This document shows, piece after piece, positions 39,919 through 52,749 of a stretch of DNA of 64,000 nucleotides. Numbering within the stretch: position 1 is the stretch's first letter; each line of letters begins with the position of its first letter. The notes under the pieces were generated by a model that searched no databases, had not been told where the DNA came from, and was given only the letters and a program-made list of their open reading frames with translations. The stretch lies in the NCBI GenBank assembly GCA_009103225.1, contig RHPI01000585.1:107041-171040 (forward strand). Reading direction: 5' to 3'. The stretch is from Chlorokybus atmophyticus. Lineage: Eukaryota > Streptophyta > Chlorokybophyceae > Chlorokybales > Chlorokybaceae. Both the position numbers and the translations under genes were made by a program.

Positions 39919-40724
39919 GGCGACCTGCATAATAGACACACACAAGCTGTCTCATCATTTTGTCGCCTCTTTACACAATGTGTGCAGCAGCTCAAGGCGC
40001 ATTGCATGCACAAGCGCAGGTCAGCTGTCATGGGGACTTGCTGCAACAGTTCTAGTTGTCAATGCCGACATTGCCATTTGAATGCAGTCACGACAAAGAA
40101 GCCCCAACGACATGAACAACCGCGTCCATTCCAACCTAACCCCCCCCCCCTCCCCACCCAATCCCACCGCCGCCGCAGCTTTTTTGNCCTCAGAAAAGAC
40201 CAGAGGCCACTTGGGCACAGCTCTCCTCCTACCTTACCTCAACACGAGGAACAGCCAGTCACCTCAGGCTTGCTCGTTCTCGCCTTCCTACTCCTACTCC
40301 TCAACCTGTCCGCCCTCGCCCTCCTGCGCCGCCGCCGCCGACTAGGCCGCGTTGCCAAGCCTGCTGCGGCTGTCAGCGGCAAGTGTCGTGGTTGCTGTGA
40401 TTCCACCAACCGGCTGAGTGGAGGCAGGAGACCGGTTGCATTGGTAAATTGACAGGGTTTGCGGTGATATGCGGCTTGTGGCAGCAGAACCAAAGGGTGT
40501 ATTTAGCCGGTAACTGCCAGTCATACGTCTTGCTAAGCAGATACTACGCGGCATTGGCATGCAGCGGAGTCTTTACCCGATCGTCGCCGCGGCCACGCCC
40601 GCCAGCGTCGCCTCGCGCGAGGCAGACCGGCGCGCGACCGGAAACGCGACGCGCGGTCCGACGAAACGCCGGCCGCTCGCCGACCCGGTGAACTGACCTC
40701 GCTCGACGGCGGCTGGCCGCATAC
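39919..40724. other. upstream region of the kinase gene
   Basis: No gene recognised. It holds a C-run (40141-40150), a single unknown base at 40187, and GC-rich sequence at 40,560-40,700. The long open frame on the plus strand here shadows kinase exon 1 and is not supported. Confidence 0.5.
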
Positions 40725-41254
40725 TGTGGAACCTGGTTTCAACCGACTTAGCCACAGTAGCAAAATCGCTACTATGAGAGGCTGTGTAATGCTTATAAAC
40801 GGCTAAATATGCTCTCTAGCATACTCAGTTAATTACAAGCACCACATTCAACCCGGCTTTAACCGTGAACTACCTGAACAGCAAGTGCCAAACTGACAGG
40901 GCTGACTCACGTCCGGTCATAACCTGCCTCTAGCCGGTCATACCGCATAGTTATCCGCGGCGACTTGCCACGTTGCCACGCGCAGGAGCGACTCTGCGCG
41001 CCGACTCAGTCAGCCGTAACCGGTCTTAATTCGGCCTTGGATCGTTCTAACCGCGGTCTCGTTCTACCCACTCGTGCGCAACTTTTTGCGCCCGGTGGGA
41101 CTCGAACTCGAGACCTTTAGCTCCGACAGCATTGTGGAACCTGGCTTTAACCGACTTAGCCACAGTAGCAAAATCGCTACTATGAGAGGCTGTGTAATGC
41201 TTATAAACGGCTAAATATGCTCTCTAGCATACTCAGTTAATTACAAGCACCACA
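40725..41254 (-). repeat. duplicated tRNA-derived SINE-like unit
   Basis: A 122-base segment occurs at 40725-40846 and 41133-41254, differing at only a few sites. Read on the minus strand each carries TGGCTAAGTCGG, a match to pol III box A. In the second copy box B (GTTCGAGTCC) follows at 41107-41098. The inter-box region does not form a standard tRNA cloverleaf, so a SINE is more likely than a tRNA gene. Confidence 0.6.
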
Positions 41255-41299
41255 CATACCGCGGAATGACTACCGCTTATACGAATATGGTGCACATGC

Positions 41300-41540
41300 G
41301 TTACATATCTGTGTGTGTATGTGTGGGGGTGTTATAATGTGTGTTACATACATATGTATACAATGTGTGTGATATACACACAGTGTATATGTATATACTA
41401 TATATAGTATTAGTATATATATACACTGGTGTGGTGTGTGTGTATATATATTGTGTGTGATATACACACACAGTGTATATATATATATTATATAATATTG
41501 GTATATATATATGTACCTACCATACGCATCCACATGTGCA
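41300..41540. repeat. TG/TA-rich microsatellite region
   Basis: Alternating TGTGTATATA-type sequence giving Tyr/Ile/His-rich spurious frames on both strands. It ends close to a 23-base copy of kinase exon 13 sequence (41555-41577). Confidence 0.85.
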
Positions 41541-41578
41541 TGTACATGCACGCCTCCGAAGTAGACGTTAGCTGGCCN

Positions 41579-42239
41579 TATGGAGATAGTCCGCATCATC
41601 CGTACACTTCAGCAATAGCAACCTGACCGACCCCTTGTATATATTCTTGAAAAAGTATGCGCTCAAGATGGCCGGCGTAGCAGCGTATGCATCAACTATG
41701 AACAAGTCTGTACCATGCTCGGCACACCTGTTGTTGTTGACGCTGCCGCCCACGGCTCACGTGCGCATCGCTTGTGAGGCAAATGGACGAGCCTGCCAAT
41801 GTGACAGACTTGGCAATGGTACAGCTTCTGCCCGTTAGGCCCCCTGGCTTGTTAGTATAAAACATCTTGGCTGCCGAAACTACACCTCAACCAGTCACTC
41901 GGCCGAACTATAAACACTTCCAACAATGCAACAAGGTGGGACATCTTATGGCTGTCTTGCCAACATTTGTGGCCTACCTTGGCTCACATTCCTTTCGCAA
42001 AGGCAACATTGGTATGGTTTGAGATAGCAATTTCAACTGCCTTCGCGAACCTCTGGTCACTGAGGTTCCGAGTTACCCATGGACTTTTGGCCCGGAGCTA
42101 TCACCCATGCACCCAAGCTGGCGGAAAGAGATTATCTAGAGTTACCTGGTTGCGCCATGCACCAGAAGCTATGATTATGTTATAAAAGACGTGCTTGGCC
42201 CTTGAACACAGCTACTTGCAAGGTCACCACCCCGAGCCA
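41579..42239. other. no gene recognised
   Basis: Mixed sequence between an unknown base and the gypsy remnant. An open frame at 41635-41838 has no family resemblance. Confidence 0.4.
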
Positions 42240-44163
42240 TCCGCTAAGGGGGGAACCCGCTGAAATTAGGGACCCATCCTCGTCTCTATGGCTGTTCACG
42301 GCGTTGAGCTTGAAACACTTGAGGAAGCACTTGACATTTCTCACAGCGACGAACCTCAGCAGGAAGGGTGGTGCATCGGTTGCATGGCCTCCGGTAATGT
42401 CGAGAACAAGTTGAAGTCCCTTTTAAAAGACCATTAGACACAGTTTGCTCACTCCCTCAAAGATTTGGGCACGTGCAACTTTCACGAGTTCACTATGGAC
42501 TTGGACACCCTTGGGCCCATTTTCCACAAGCAGCACCCGTTGGCCAAGGTCGAGACAAAGCTAGTTGAAACCAATTGCATCAAGCTGTTGGATGCATGAC
42601 TAGTCGAGGAGGCAACTCCCAGCACCCAGTACGCAGCCGCCACCGTTATGCCCTACATAAAGAATGAGCAAGGACAGTGGACACAGTGGCGCATGTGTGG
42701 AGAGTACATGAATCTTAACAATCACACGGTATTGTTCCGTCACCGCATGTACCCCTGTAAGTACTCCTCGGTGTTGAACATGCGCTATATGTTTCATTTG
42801 ATCGGCACCAAGGCGGAGGACAAGGGCAAGACTAAATTTTGGGGCAGTTGGACACTGTATCAGTGGAAGGTCATGCCTTTTGGATTGAAGAACGCACCTG
42901 CTGTCTTTGAAAGCGGGATGGATAGAACCCTCCATGGGTTAAACAACTTCATGTGCTACATCGATGACATCCTCATTTTTAGCTATACCGCTAAAGCCCA
43001 TTTGCAGCACATCATGAAGGTGTTGCACCAACTAAAGGAGCACAGGCCTACGGCACACCCTGAGAAGGGTACCTTCTTGCCGACATGATTTCATACCTCG
43101 GCCACCTCATTGTTCCCAACGGGGATGATGCAGCAGGCAAAGGTGGATGCGTTAACGTTGCTGAAGGTGCCACCGCCCACAGACATCTCGCGCCTTCGTG
43201 CCTTCCTTGATCTTGCCGGCTACTACCGGCGGTTTGTCCTTAATGTCTCCAGGTTGGCCAAACCCCTCAACGACCTGCTGAAGAAGCCATCACTTGGCAT
43301 TGGGGAGAAGCCGAGCAGCAAGCCTTTGAGGCATCAAAGAGCCGCCTAAGATTGGCTCCTATCCTAGCGCGCCTTGACTACAGCAAGCCCTTCATCCTCC
43401 ATACGGAATGGACGCGGCTTGGGCTGGGTGCGGTGCTTTGCCAGAAGAACAACGAGGGCAAAGAACAAGTCATTGCTTACGCCAGTCGCATCAATAACGC
43501 TGCGAAAGCCAACTATAGCAGCTATGAACGAGCAACTTGCAGCTGTTTAAGCCAACCATTTTTTCCGGCAATCCTCTTTATCTACCAGTTCAAATTTGTC
43601 AAAGACCATTAGCCACTGCAGTGGCTTCTCATTAGCCACAAACTTACCGGCTTTGCTGCTACATGAATACAACTTCACCATCACCCACAACCCAGGCATC
43701 GTAAACACCGATGCTGATGGCCTGAGTTCAATCCCAACCCAGACATGGTGGATGCCACTGTCGCACGATACGACGGTGACACGCCTCGCAAGCATGCTGT
43801 GATCATGCGCATGCGCATGCTGGCGGCCTTGCAGAGTGGATGGTGCGGCTAGTCAAAAAAGTCCTTCGTCGCTACTATGTTACCCACCGACATGAAGAGT
43901 GGATGATTTTATGCCCTGGCTCGCGCTCGGGAATCGCTGCACAAGGCAAGCAGCCTTGCATTCCTTCAGCCCATACTTCCCCATGTGTGTTTGGGAGGGA
44001 ATTACTGATGCCTTTTTGCATCCGCCATGCAAGCGGTGGAAGACCTAATCAACATATCTACCCACATGATGGAGGTGTTGACAGCCCGCGCTACAAAACT
44101 TAAGGCGTCCGTGCGCAGGACTCTCGCAAACCTCAAGACTGCGCAACAGAGAGACAACCCGCG

Positions 44164-44165
<2 letters not shown>
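42240..44165 (+). pseudogene. Ty3/gypsy polyprotein remnant
   Basis: Plus-strand pieces give, in order: an RT N-terminus (DLGTCNFHEFTMDLDTLGPIF; LLDA, in-frame TGA at 42597-42599, LVEEATPS), RMCGEYMNLN, a palm A block whose Asp is Asn (VLNMRYMF), MPFGLKNAPAVF, CYIDDILIFS; then the RT connection (LLKVPPPTDISRLRAF), RNase H with HTEWTRLGLGAVL where the usual Asp is Glu, AYASRINNAAKANYSSYER, and an integrase tail with LKTAQQRDNPRY. Several frameshifts separate the parts. It is related to, but distinct from, the copy at 24,178-33,755. The coding match stops exactly where a CA repeat starts. Confidence 0.8.

Positions 44166-44218
<53 letters not shown>
44166..44218 (+). repeat. (CA)n microsatellite with short TA tail
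   Basis: About 22 CA units following the last integrase-like codons, then TATATATATA. Confidence 0.95.
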
Positions 44219-44219
<1 letters not shown>

Positions 44220-44445
44220 GGGAATAACACAAGGCTTGCCCTTCCTGACCTCAACTCTTGCCTGCTAGCTTGCTACCCTACCCCCCTCTTCAAGTTGCAT
44301 TGGCATTTATGTGTTGCACATAATTAATACAAGTGACCTTTTGCGCACGTATGCTACGTGTGTAAGGATGTCCATACGTTGTCAGCTAAGCTTATTGGCC
44401 GTGTCATAGAGCTTAACCTCCGAATGCAATTATACTTTTCAATGT

Positions 44446-44531
44446 TAGTTAGTAGTAGTTGTAGCAGTAGCAATAGTAGTAGTAGTAATAGTTGTAGTTG
44501 TAATAGTAGTAGTAGTAGTAGCAGTAGTAGC
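44446..44531 (+). repeat. (TAG)n trinucleotide repeat
   Basis: Imperfect TAG/TTG/CAG units; the minus strand reads as a Leu-rich run that is not a gene. Confidence 0.9.
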
Positions 44532-44682
44532 TGATCACGTAACATATAATGCCAATAAATGTATGATTTGCATACATGCATTCTCATGTGCAAACACATG
44601 CACGGCGGCACATGTACGCGCACACGTGCACGTACACAAGCACATGTACATCATTAGCATAATATGCACGAACATGAGTAAC

Positions 44683-47540
44683 CTAAGCAACCTTTCCATG
44701 CTCTTCAGTGCTGTGTGGCTTTGCACGTTTCCCAAGCATGTCGACCAACTCTGATACAGTCATCGCCCGCCGCCGCTTCCCCTTGTCGTTGGAATCATCC
44801 TCACGATACTTGTCCCATACCAAAGCAGCCTCCTCCTCTAAAATGGATTCCTCCCGGGCCTTCTGTTCAACGGCTTTATATAGCAAATTGCGCTTGTTGA
44901 AAGCTTGCGCAATTGCTTATTCCCCGCTCGCCAGGAGATCTTGTACAGCCGCTCTAACTCCCTCACAGCTGGTCCGCCCCTTATGCCTTTAGCGACCTCC
45001 GTCCAAATCTCCGCGACAGATTTTAGGTTCATCACCAGGTTGTACGGAGGTGGTTTGCGCGTTGTCGCAGCGACGGGAGGGGCCCCCTGCGCGCCAGATG
45101 TTAATGCCGCTGGCTGCGGACAAGCTGCATACAGTGCTGCAATGAGTATGCATGTCATTACAAACACCTCTGCCATAACAAGTTGCCCACTTACCCGCGT
45201 CTTGTTGTGGTGAGGATGAGGAGGATGCTGCCAACACTTGCTCAATTCTCACCACTCGCGCAACAGCAACAGCTCGCGCTGCTCCGTGACGTACACCTCA
45301 AGTCGGTCATGTATGGCGCGCTGAAGCGCATACTAATCACGTAAGGCAACGGCCATTTGGGTGGACCATGTATGGACTCATGTATTTGTACATATCAACA
45401 CGTGCACATGCCGCTTGTGATACCTGATCAGGCAGATTTATGTACTGGTTGGTAGCCCGCATGGACAGGTTGTGTGCCTCCACAACAGTTGCAGCCCGCT
45501 CTCGGAATGCCCCCGTCTGAAAAGGCTCATGTGCACAGATTGATGGATTAGGCATGCCGTACGCGATATCATCACGCAACCGAATGCGCTCGCGCTGCAG
45601 CATGGCGACATCCAGACACGGCGCACGCAGATCGATCATTATCAAACACAAACCAAGCACACTTCATTGATGGCATGGCGATACATGGATGTGTAGGTAC
45701 CTGGCCAATAACATCATGAGAGTATTCCATTATTTCCAAATGTCGGTAAGCGGTGAAGTTCCTCTCGTCTTCGTTGCCCGTCAAGCAACGCTGCATAAAT
45801 GACACATGGTTTATGAGATCTTCATGTTTTTTGTTATAAAAGACGACATGTATGCCTGCTGTACTTCCGCAAAAGCATCATCCAATCCCGGGAAGATTAG
45901 CTTTCGTACGGCAGTCGGCAACCGGAACCGGAATCTAGCCAAGACATGCTTGTCTTCAGATATTGGTTGCTAAACCCTGCAACTACCGCGCAGGTTGTTG
46001 CATCCAGCTGCATGACATATGAGCTGCTGAAATGATCATTGTTCCAACGTCCATTTTGCTTCACCCCCGCTTCTGTTGCACTGCGATAGCCAACTAACGT
46101 TAGATGAACTTGCACTTATGCAAAACTATGCACATACGTTGACATGCTGACTTACCCGGCGTTCATCGCTTGCTGTGACAATTCCTTGCGCAAGGCGTGC
46201 ACTTTCGCCCGTGCTGTCACCACCTGACACTCGCAAAATGCTTCACAGGTGCTTTTGTATTGCTGGTGGTACGAAATGGGCTGCCATGCCTTCATTCCCG
46301 AAAACAGTGGGGTTCCATACCTATTTGTTCACACACTTCCACACTGTGCGCACATCATGTGTAACGTAACAATGACCAATATGTATGTGTGTGCCAATTC
46401 TTTTTGGCAAAAAAGAACTGGTATACGGAATGGCTGGTTGGCAATGTGATACTTGAAGAAGAGATGAAAAGGCATCGCGTTCTGCCAGCACTTGAGAGGG
46501 TTTTAATGCCGCAATCCGTCAAAGTACTCGGTTGCCGTTCCGCGTAATACCCGTACCTGTGAGCAACATGCATAATAACAAATAATATATTTCAAGCTGA
46601 CTTGAGTCGTCTTGCCGTTGCGTGAGACAAAGCAGAGAACAGTAGCTTTATCGGGGCCCATGAAGTTGATATTGTAATGATATGTGAAGAAGAAGAACTT
46701 ACGCGTGCCACATTCCCTCTGCACATACATGCGTGCCTGCGCACCATATCTAACCTATATTACCAGGGACAACCGTAAACACGGGTTGGCATCACCATAA
46801 ACATATAGATGTATGATTCAAGCACAACTCTAACCGGTTGCGCAGGTAGGCAGCCTGCTTGGCCGAGCTAGCTTCAATAAATTTTTGTAACCAGTATTCG
46901 TGCATTTGCTGATATTGCTCTTGCGAATACTGCTTCGCGCTAGTACCGGGCAAGCGATCTCTGAAGTCTCTGCATGCAATCCAAGTAATCAATCACCACG
47001 CCTTGTTGTTAGAGCAGCAAAAAGCACATCATATTTGCCTTACCACTATGTACACACCTTTTCGCAGCAGCTGCCATGCCCTTCTTAGCATTGACGAGCA
47101 CTCGCTGCACAATCACACTAGCTCGCACATTGATGGCCGCGGGTGCTAGGTCGCGTAAAGCCTGGTCTTTTGCAGCATCTTGCAGGCTTTTCACAAACAG
47201 CTCCAACTTGTTCCATGTTTCTGTTTGAGAAGCCAATAAAACGTTCTCAACTTGCTTGATGTCGATGCGGTTGAGAAGTTGCTGCCCAGCGCACCTTTCC
47301 TATGCATGAGTGGCCTATAGATACTTGACTTTGTCATAGCTGACAGCATTGCAATGAGCCAAACTCTTATTGAGTATGCTTTAAGACCGCTGTTGTACTT
47401 GGTGCGCGTACTCCTGGGCCGCACTTCGTGTTGCGTTTGCGAGCGACCAGATCATTAACTATTGTTGTTGGTGCACCACTTGTGGTTGCTTCATGCTGCA
47501 CGTCATCCTCGTCGATGTCCCTGCCATTAAACGACGCCAT
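44683..47540 (-). pseudogene. Crypton-type tyrosine recombinase, decayed
   Basis: On the minus strand, spliced pieces resemble the Ndc10-like recombinase of Crypton transposons. A start ATG lies at 47540; RTKYNSGLKAY (about 47,380) resembles the N-terminal arm. Intron 47059-46974 is clear. FMGPDKATVLCF and TATEYFDGLRH precede NPLKC and FHLFFKYHIANQ; HALRKELSQQAMNAG gives the H-x-x-R motif (about 46,180-46,200), GRWNNDHFSSSY the Trp and Tyr (46,015-46,050), and LIFPGLDDAF the downstream core. Near 45,010-44,930 VAEIWTEVAKG...GGPAVRELERLY...WRAG matches the GCR1_C-type DNA-binding domain, and a Lys/Glu-rich end reaches 44,683. Lesions: LRHK has its Lys codon changed to TAA (46505-46503), a frameshift after KRNTK (about 47,410), and one missing base near 44,915. 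Confidence 0.65.
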
Positions 47541-49155
47541 AGGTGCAGCACACACGGCGTGAGTGAGCGTGCGTGCAACAGTCAAGGCCAAATTTTGTGA
47601 TTTTCATGGCCGTTTTAGGCCTTATTTGTAAGGTACATGTTTTCTACGACTTGTGGCGGATATCGGCGACTTATGAGTCTGCCGCGGATATCGACCGGGG
47701 CCCCAAGACCAGTCCGGAAGGTGCCAGAAAACGGAGGGCCAGTCGAGAAGGGCTCGACCAGATTTCTGGAAGGGCCTGGCGCCAAGTAGTATAACTTGAC
47801 CATATGAGCAGCAAATTAGGAGATCTTTGGTGCGTTGGAAAGGTCTAGAAGTGTACTACAAGATTCTGCAAATATATCTTAGCTTCTAGTTCCGTCTAGC
47901 GCTAGAACCGTCTAGACAGTAGCATGTGCAGACTGATAGGTATAAAAGTGACATTCTACAATTTGCAATACAACCTTTAGCTCCCTAGTTTCTTGTGTGC
48001 AAGCTTGGTGGTGGTTAGCAGGGGTTGCTAGCGTGTGTCCACTGGTGTGAGCTTGCTTGTGTGACGATCCAAGGCGCTACACAAGTCGGTGTGTAGCTTC
48101 GAGCGCATGCGCGTGCGTACGCGAGTGGCGGGGCGCGCGTGTGTGCTTGGCAGAGGGGGCAAGGTTCCGATGTGAATACCGTGTCTTGATGAGAGGGTTG
48201 TTGATTGGACCAACTCACAGGTGACAAGGCACGAGCACCGTCACAGTGCGTGTCGATGTGCATGCAGTGTGCGTGTGCTGTCAGACATAGCAGTAAGCAC
48301 TCGGTTCTTAGGCATGTGTACAAGGTTCTTTATCAAACATGATAAGGTGATCGCATTCGTACTGATGGATGCCAGATTTTTTGTGTTGTCGCGGATATTA
48401 ACATTGACATCTCCAACGCAATGACCCAAGTCAGACGGCCCAGACTGCTAAGGCGAGGCATCTGTCATAGCATGCACATCACACTTCTTGCAAGCATATT
48501 ACGCTGTTCACGTCATACCACACCATAACTCTGTGCTGCCTGCGATCGGGTATATAAGCTCCCGCCGGTGCAGTTAGTGTACGGCGCAAACTGCAGAGGT
48601 GGCAGGCCGATGGTGGTGGATGCGCGTGGTGGAGAGTGGCGCACAGGTCCAAGCATGTTGCGTTTACTACTTGACAATTGCCTAACATGTGTGATGAGTC
48701 AAAGCGTGTATGTGCTTATGTATGCACTCAAAGCGTGTGTATGCATGCAAGTTGATGCGTGTGTACATGTGATGAGTTAGTAGTACGTGCAGAGTTTGCG
48801 TGCGTGGTTGTATGTGCAATGAGTTAGAGCGCGTGTGTGTGTGCAGCTAGAGTTTGAGTGCCTGTGTATGTGTGATGAGTCAGCGCGCGTGTGTGCGTGC
48901 GTGTATGCATTAGTAGTTGGTAGGCCTGTGTGATGAGTCAGAGATTGTGCGTGTGTGTGTGGGTATACAGTCGGAGTTGGTGCGTGTACTGAGCTGGATA
49001 GGGACTTCGTGTATAGAGTGAGAGTTTGTGTGTGTATGTCGTATGTATAAGATGTAAGTCATTTTTATATGATGCACAAGAGTTTGTGAGCGTGTGTGCG
49101 TCACATGATGAGCGCTTAAAGGCGTGCAAGACTGTGAGCATGTGTATGCATGCGA

Positions 49156-49210
<55 letters not shown>

Positions 49211-50655
49211 NGGGGCTGCTGACTGTTTGTGCGAGTGTGCTTGCCTGTGTGTGGATGGAGGCACAACCATCCAATAACTTTGCTTTAATCCGCACAACGT
49301 TGCTGACGCCTCTACCACCTGCCGCTGCCAGCGCCGCCCCTGCCGCTGACGTCCAGGCCGCCACCGCCAGCAAATCTAGTCGCGTTCAAGCTTGGATATT
49401 GGTTGTTTACTGTTGTGAGATACATAATGTACGAGATAAGATATTGAGCATCGGCCACTGATACAAGTTATGCAACGTTAAGGAACCAAGAACGTTCTTT
49501 GCGTGTTGTGACCGGTGTAGACGCTTGGCGTCGCCGGCAGCGAAGCCATATAGCACAGCATCGTCTACATGTAGATTATTAGTCTAATGGTACGCATATG
49601 GTGCGTGGACCCAAGCAAAGCGACCATCGTACCGATGGCACTTTGCAGGTTGCGAGAGCCAAGTTTTTTAGGCAGATGTTGGAGGTGCACATGCATATAG
49701 GGTAAAAGTGCCCCTAGGGTAAAAGTGCCAAATTTCGGAATGCGAACTTGGGGTGCATTGGTCGGCGCCGCTTCGGCGCATGAAGAGTCCAACTTTGGTG
49801 GGATTTTTAGCGATGGTAGAACTCATTCAAGGCTATCTAGCAAATTAAACACGGACTAAAACGATCGAGTGTTGTGTTTGGACCATGTTGTGAACACACA
49901 CCAATCATTTAAGTTGAAAGTTTCAACTCAAATCCCTAATTTTTAATATACATGGTTGGGTAATAACTTGTGCAATACTCTGCTAAACTAGGTGGGTTAA
50001 AGCGATAGAAAGTTGATAAAACAAAACCAGGTTTGTAAACATGGTGTCGTTCGCGGCGGTAACATCAAAGTTGAAATACTTTGAGTGATTCTCCCTACAA
50101 GTGCCCTTTCACAGGGTCATAGGCACTAAGAAGGCATACTTGTTATAAGTTTGGGCCGCCCAACCAGCTGGTGGCGGCCTTGAGAGTGAGCAATAAGACC
50201 ACCACCGGTTTTTGATACCACAGAATTCACCATTTTTAACCCAAGAATGGCGGTCATATAGTTTGGAAATGGGTAGCAAACTTTCAAAATTAGGGTTTAT
50301 TTGGGAGGAATTTCCCAAACTACCCTACTTTTGTGCGCTGGTGACTTTTTTGTGTTACACGTCAAAAACAAGCACACAATTATGTTACAAGGGCGCTGGT
50401 AACGGCATGTCACTTATTAAAATACATAAGTTATAATATCGTCGTGTAGATAAAAAAATCGGGGCTTCAAGGAAACGCATAGACACTGCCGCAAGAAAGT
50501 CTGCTTAGCAAGATTAACACCCTTAAAACCTCAACAACCTCCGAATTCAACTAAATTATGTATTTTTACCATAGTCCACCCGTTGTATACGAAACAGTAA
50601 GATTGCATCGGCATGTAAATGCATGTGCTAGCACTAGTGTCATACTCACACGTAG

Positions 50656-50658
<3 letters not shown>
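47541..50658. other. GT-rich and unassigned DNA
   Basis: From 48,600 to 49,210 the sequence is dominated by GTGTGC-type words. A (GT)n tract at 49159-49210 ends in an unknown base at 49211. From 49,400 to 50,650 I see only chance open frames. The phrase AGGGTAAAAGTGCC is repeated in tandem near 49,698-49,730. Confidence 0.5.

Positions 50659-50718
<60 letters not shown>
50659..50718 (+). repeat. (AG)n microsatellite at gap edge
   Basis: Thirty AG units run straight into the unknown bases. Confidence 0.98.
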
Positions 50719-51512
50719 NNNNNNNNNNNNNNNNNNNNNNNNNNNNNNNNNNNNNNNNNNNNNNNNNNNNNNNNNNNNNNNNNNNNNNNNNNNNNNNNNN
50801 NNNNNNNNNNNNNNNNNNNNNNNNNNNNNNNNNNNNNNNNNNNNNNNNNNNNNNNNNNNNNNNNNNNNNNNNNNNNNNNNNNNNNNNNNNNNNNNNNNNN
50901 NNNNNNNNNNNNNNNNNNNNNNNNNNNNNNNNNNNNNNNNNNNNNNNNNNNNNNNNNNNNNNNNNNNNNNNNNNNNNNNNNNNNNNNNNNNNNNNNNNNN
51001 NNNNNNNNNNNNNNNNNNNNNNNNNNNNNNNNNNNNNNNNNNNNNNNNNNNNNNNNNNNNNNNNNNNNNNNNNNNNNNNNNNNNNNNNNNNNNNNNNNNN
51101 NNNNNNNNNNNNNNNNNNNNNNNNNNNNNNNNNNNNNNNNNNNNNNNNNNNNNNNNNNNNNNNNNNNNNNNNNNNNNNNNNNNNNNNNNNNNNNNNNNNN
51201 NNNNNNNNNNNNNNNNNNNNNNNNNNNNNNNNNNNNNNNNNNNNNNNNNNNNNNNNNNNNNNNNNNNNNNNNNNNNNNNNNNNNNNNNNNNNNNNNNNNN
51301 NNNNNNNNNNNNNNNNNNNNNNNNNNNNNNNNNNNNNNNNNNNNNNNNNNNNNNNNNNNNNNNNNNNNNNNNNNNNNNNNNNNNNNNNNNNNNNNNNNNN
51401 NNNNNNNNNNNNNNNNNNNNNNNNNNNNNNNNNNNNNNNNNNNNNNNNNNNNNNNNNNNNNNNNNNNNNNNNNNNNNNNNNNNNNNNNNNNNNNNNNNNN
51501 NNNNNNNNNNNN
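50719..51512. other. assembly gap, 794 unknown bases
   Basis: A run of N flanked by (AG)n and (CA)n. Open frames drawn across it are meaningless. Confidence 0.99.

Positions 51513-51556
<44 letters not shown>
51513..51556 (+). repeat. (CA)n microsatellite at gap edge
   Basis: Twenty-two CA units directly after the gap. Confidence 0.98.
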
Positions 51557-51558
<2 letters not shown>

Positions 51559-52697
51559 AAGTGCATATCACCGTGTGCAAGCGACTCAATTCGTTGATGC
51601 ACTTATAGAGGTTGCCATGAAACTTGTTGTTCAAATGTGAAATTAATAAGCATCGCATATGTACTTCTTGCCGTCTTATTTACCCATAATACAAGTGAGA
51701 TACGTGCATAATTGTAATTATTGGATTCTTAATTGCTAATGTAGTACTCCAATGGATTTATAGCATGGTTCATTGATTAATGGTGCAAATGTCATCAGCA
51801 AATGGATGATTTACATGTTTAATGTGGGGTTATCAGCTGAACTATAATGGTTGCAGGCCGATTAGCATACAGCTTTCAGCAGCAACGTATTGCATGTTTT
51901 GGTTTCAATAAACACTCACTTGCACATGCACCTGTGAATGCAGTCATTTGCATTGATTTAATCATCATGCCGACTCGCTTTGCACATTATCATGATTGTA
52001 ACGAATGGGTATGATGCATATATGGCATGTATTGCAGGCCTTGTCAAAGAATGTACTCAGTTCAAGCATTCATGCTTACATCATGTGCACAATCATGCAC
52101 ACAACTCCATGCTCAGTCAGCTGATGTGCACGGTGAGTGGATGCTGACGAGCATAAACGCGTCAGTATATTGACACATATCTTCTATATATGACTATCTG
52201 CCAAACAATGTACATGTTTATGTACATTTGTACTTATCGCATGTGTACATTTATATTTATGAGTTCACATACCTTAAAACATTGCATATAAAGCCACTAT
52301 GAACAAGTTGCGAGATAGGCGTACATAATAGCGCAATGCATGCGCTATTAAGATGAACAATGCATGGTATACTATAACACACGATGTCATGAATTTCATA
52401 AGCAATGTCATAAGCAAATGTCAAAAAATGCACGTCCACATTCAGCATTGTTCACCTATAGTACACTAGTTGTCAATGTTGCACGTGCATCTTTGCAACC
52501 TGTGCAACACGCTCAAGCATACCAGGTGGCTCTACACCTCTTCTCAGCTTTGCGCTGCTGTGATGAGACATTCATGATGTGGAGGGGGGTGGGGTGGGGG
52601 TGGGGGGTGTCAATTAATGGCAATCATTCAAGCACAACCAGCCAACAGACAAGCTTTGTTACAAAGGAGAGTTTGGAATTTCAGATTGCCAGAAATT
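51557..52697. other. intergenic, no gene seen
   Basis: AT-rich sequence with many TGCA/CATG words; no conserved frame or RNA signal found. A G-rich patch lies at 52,580-52,607. Confidence 0.5.
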
Positions 52698-52709
52698 TTA
52701 CATATTACA
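52698..52709 (-). terminator. tandem TGTAA poly(A) signals
   Basis: Two TGTAA pentamers (52709-52705, 52702-52698) lie about 45 bases after the stop of the HOOK-domain gene on the same strand. TGTAA is the usual poly(A) signal of chlorophyte algae. Confidence 0.55.
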
Positions 52710-52749
52710 AACATCGCGGCACTACCAAACTGATGTTCTGTTGCTGCCA

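Noticed and set aside
39697-40452. 251-codon plus-strand frame
   Set aside because: Antisense to kinase exon 1 and its upstream region, with an unknown base inside; composition is an Arg/Gln-rich shadow.
50531-51658. Open frames of 320-375 codons spanning the unknown bases
   Set aside because: They consist almost only of undefined residues between (AG)n and (CA)n repeats; no coding evidence.
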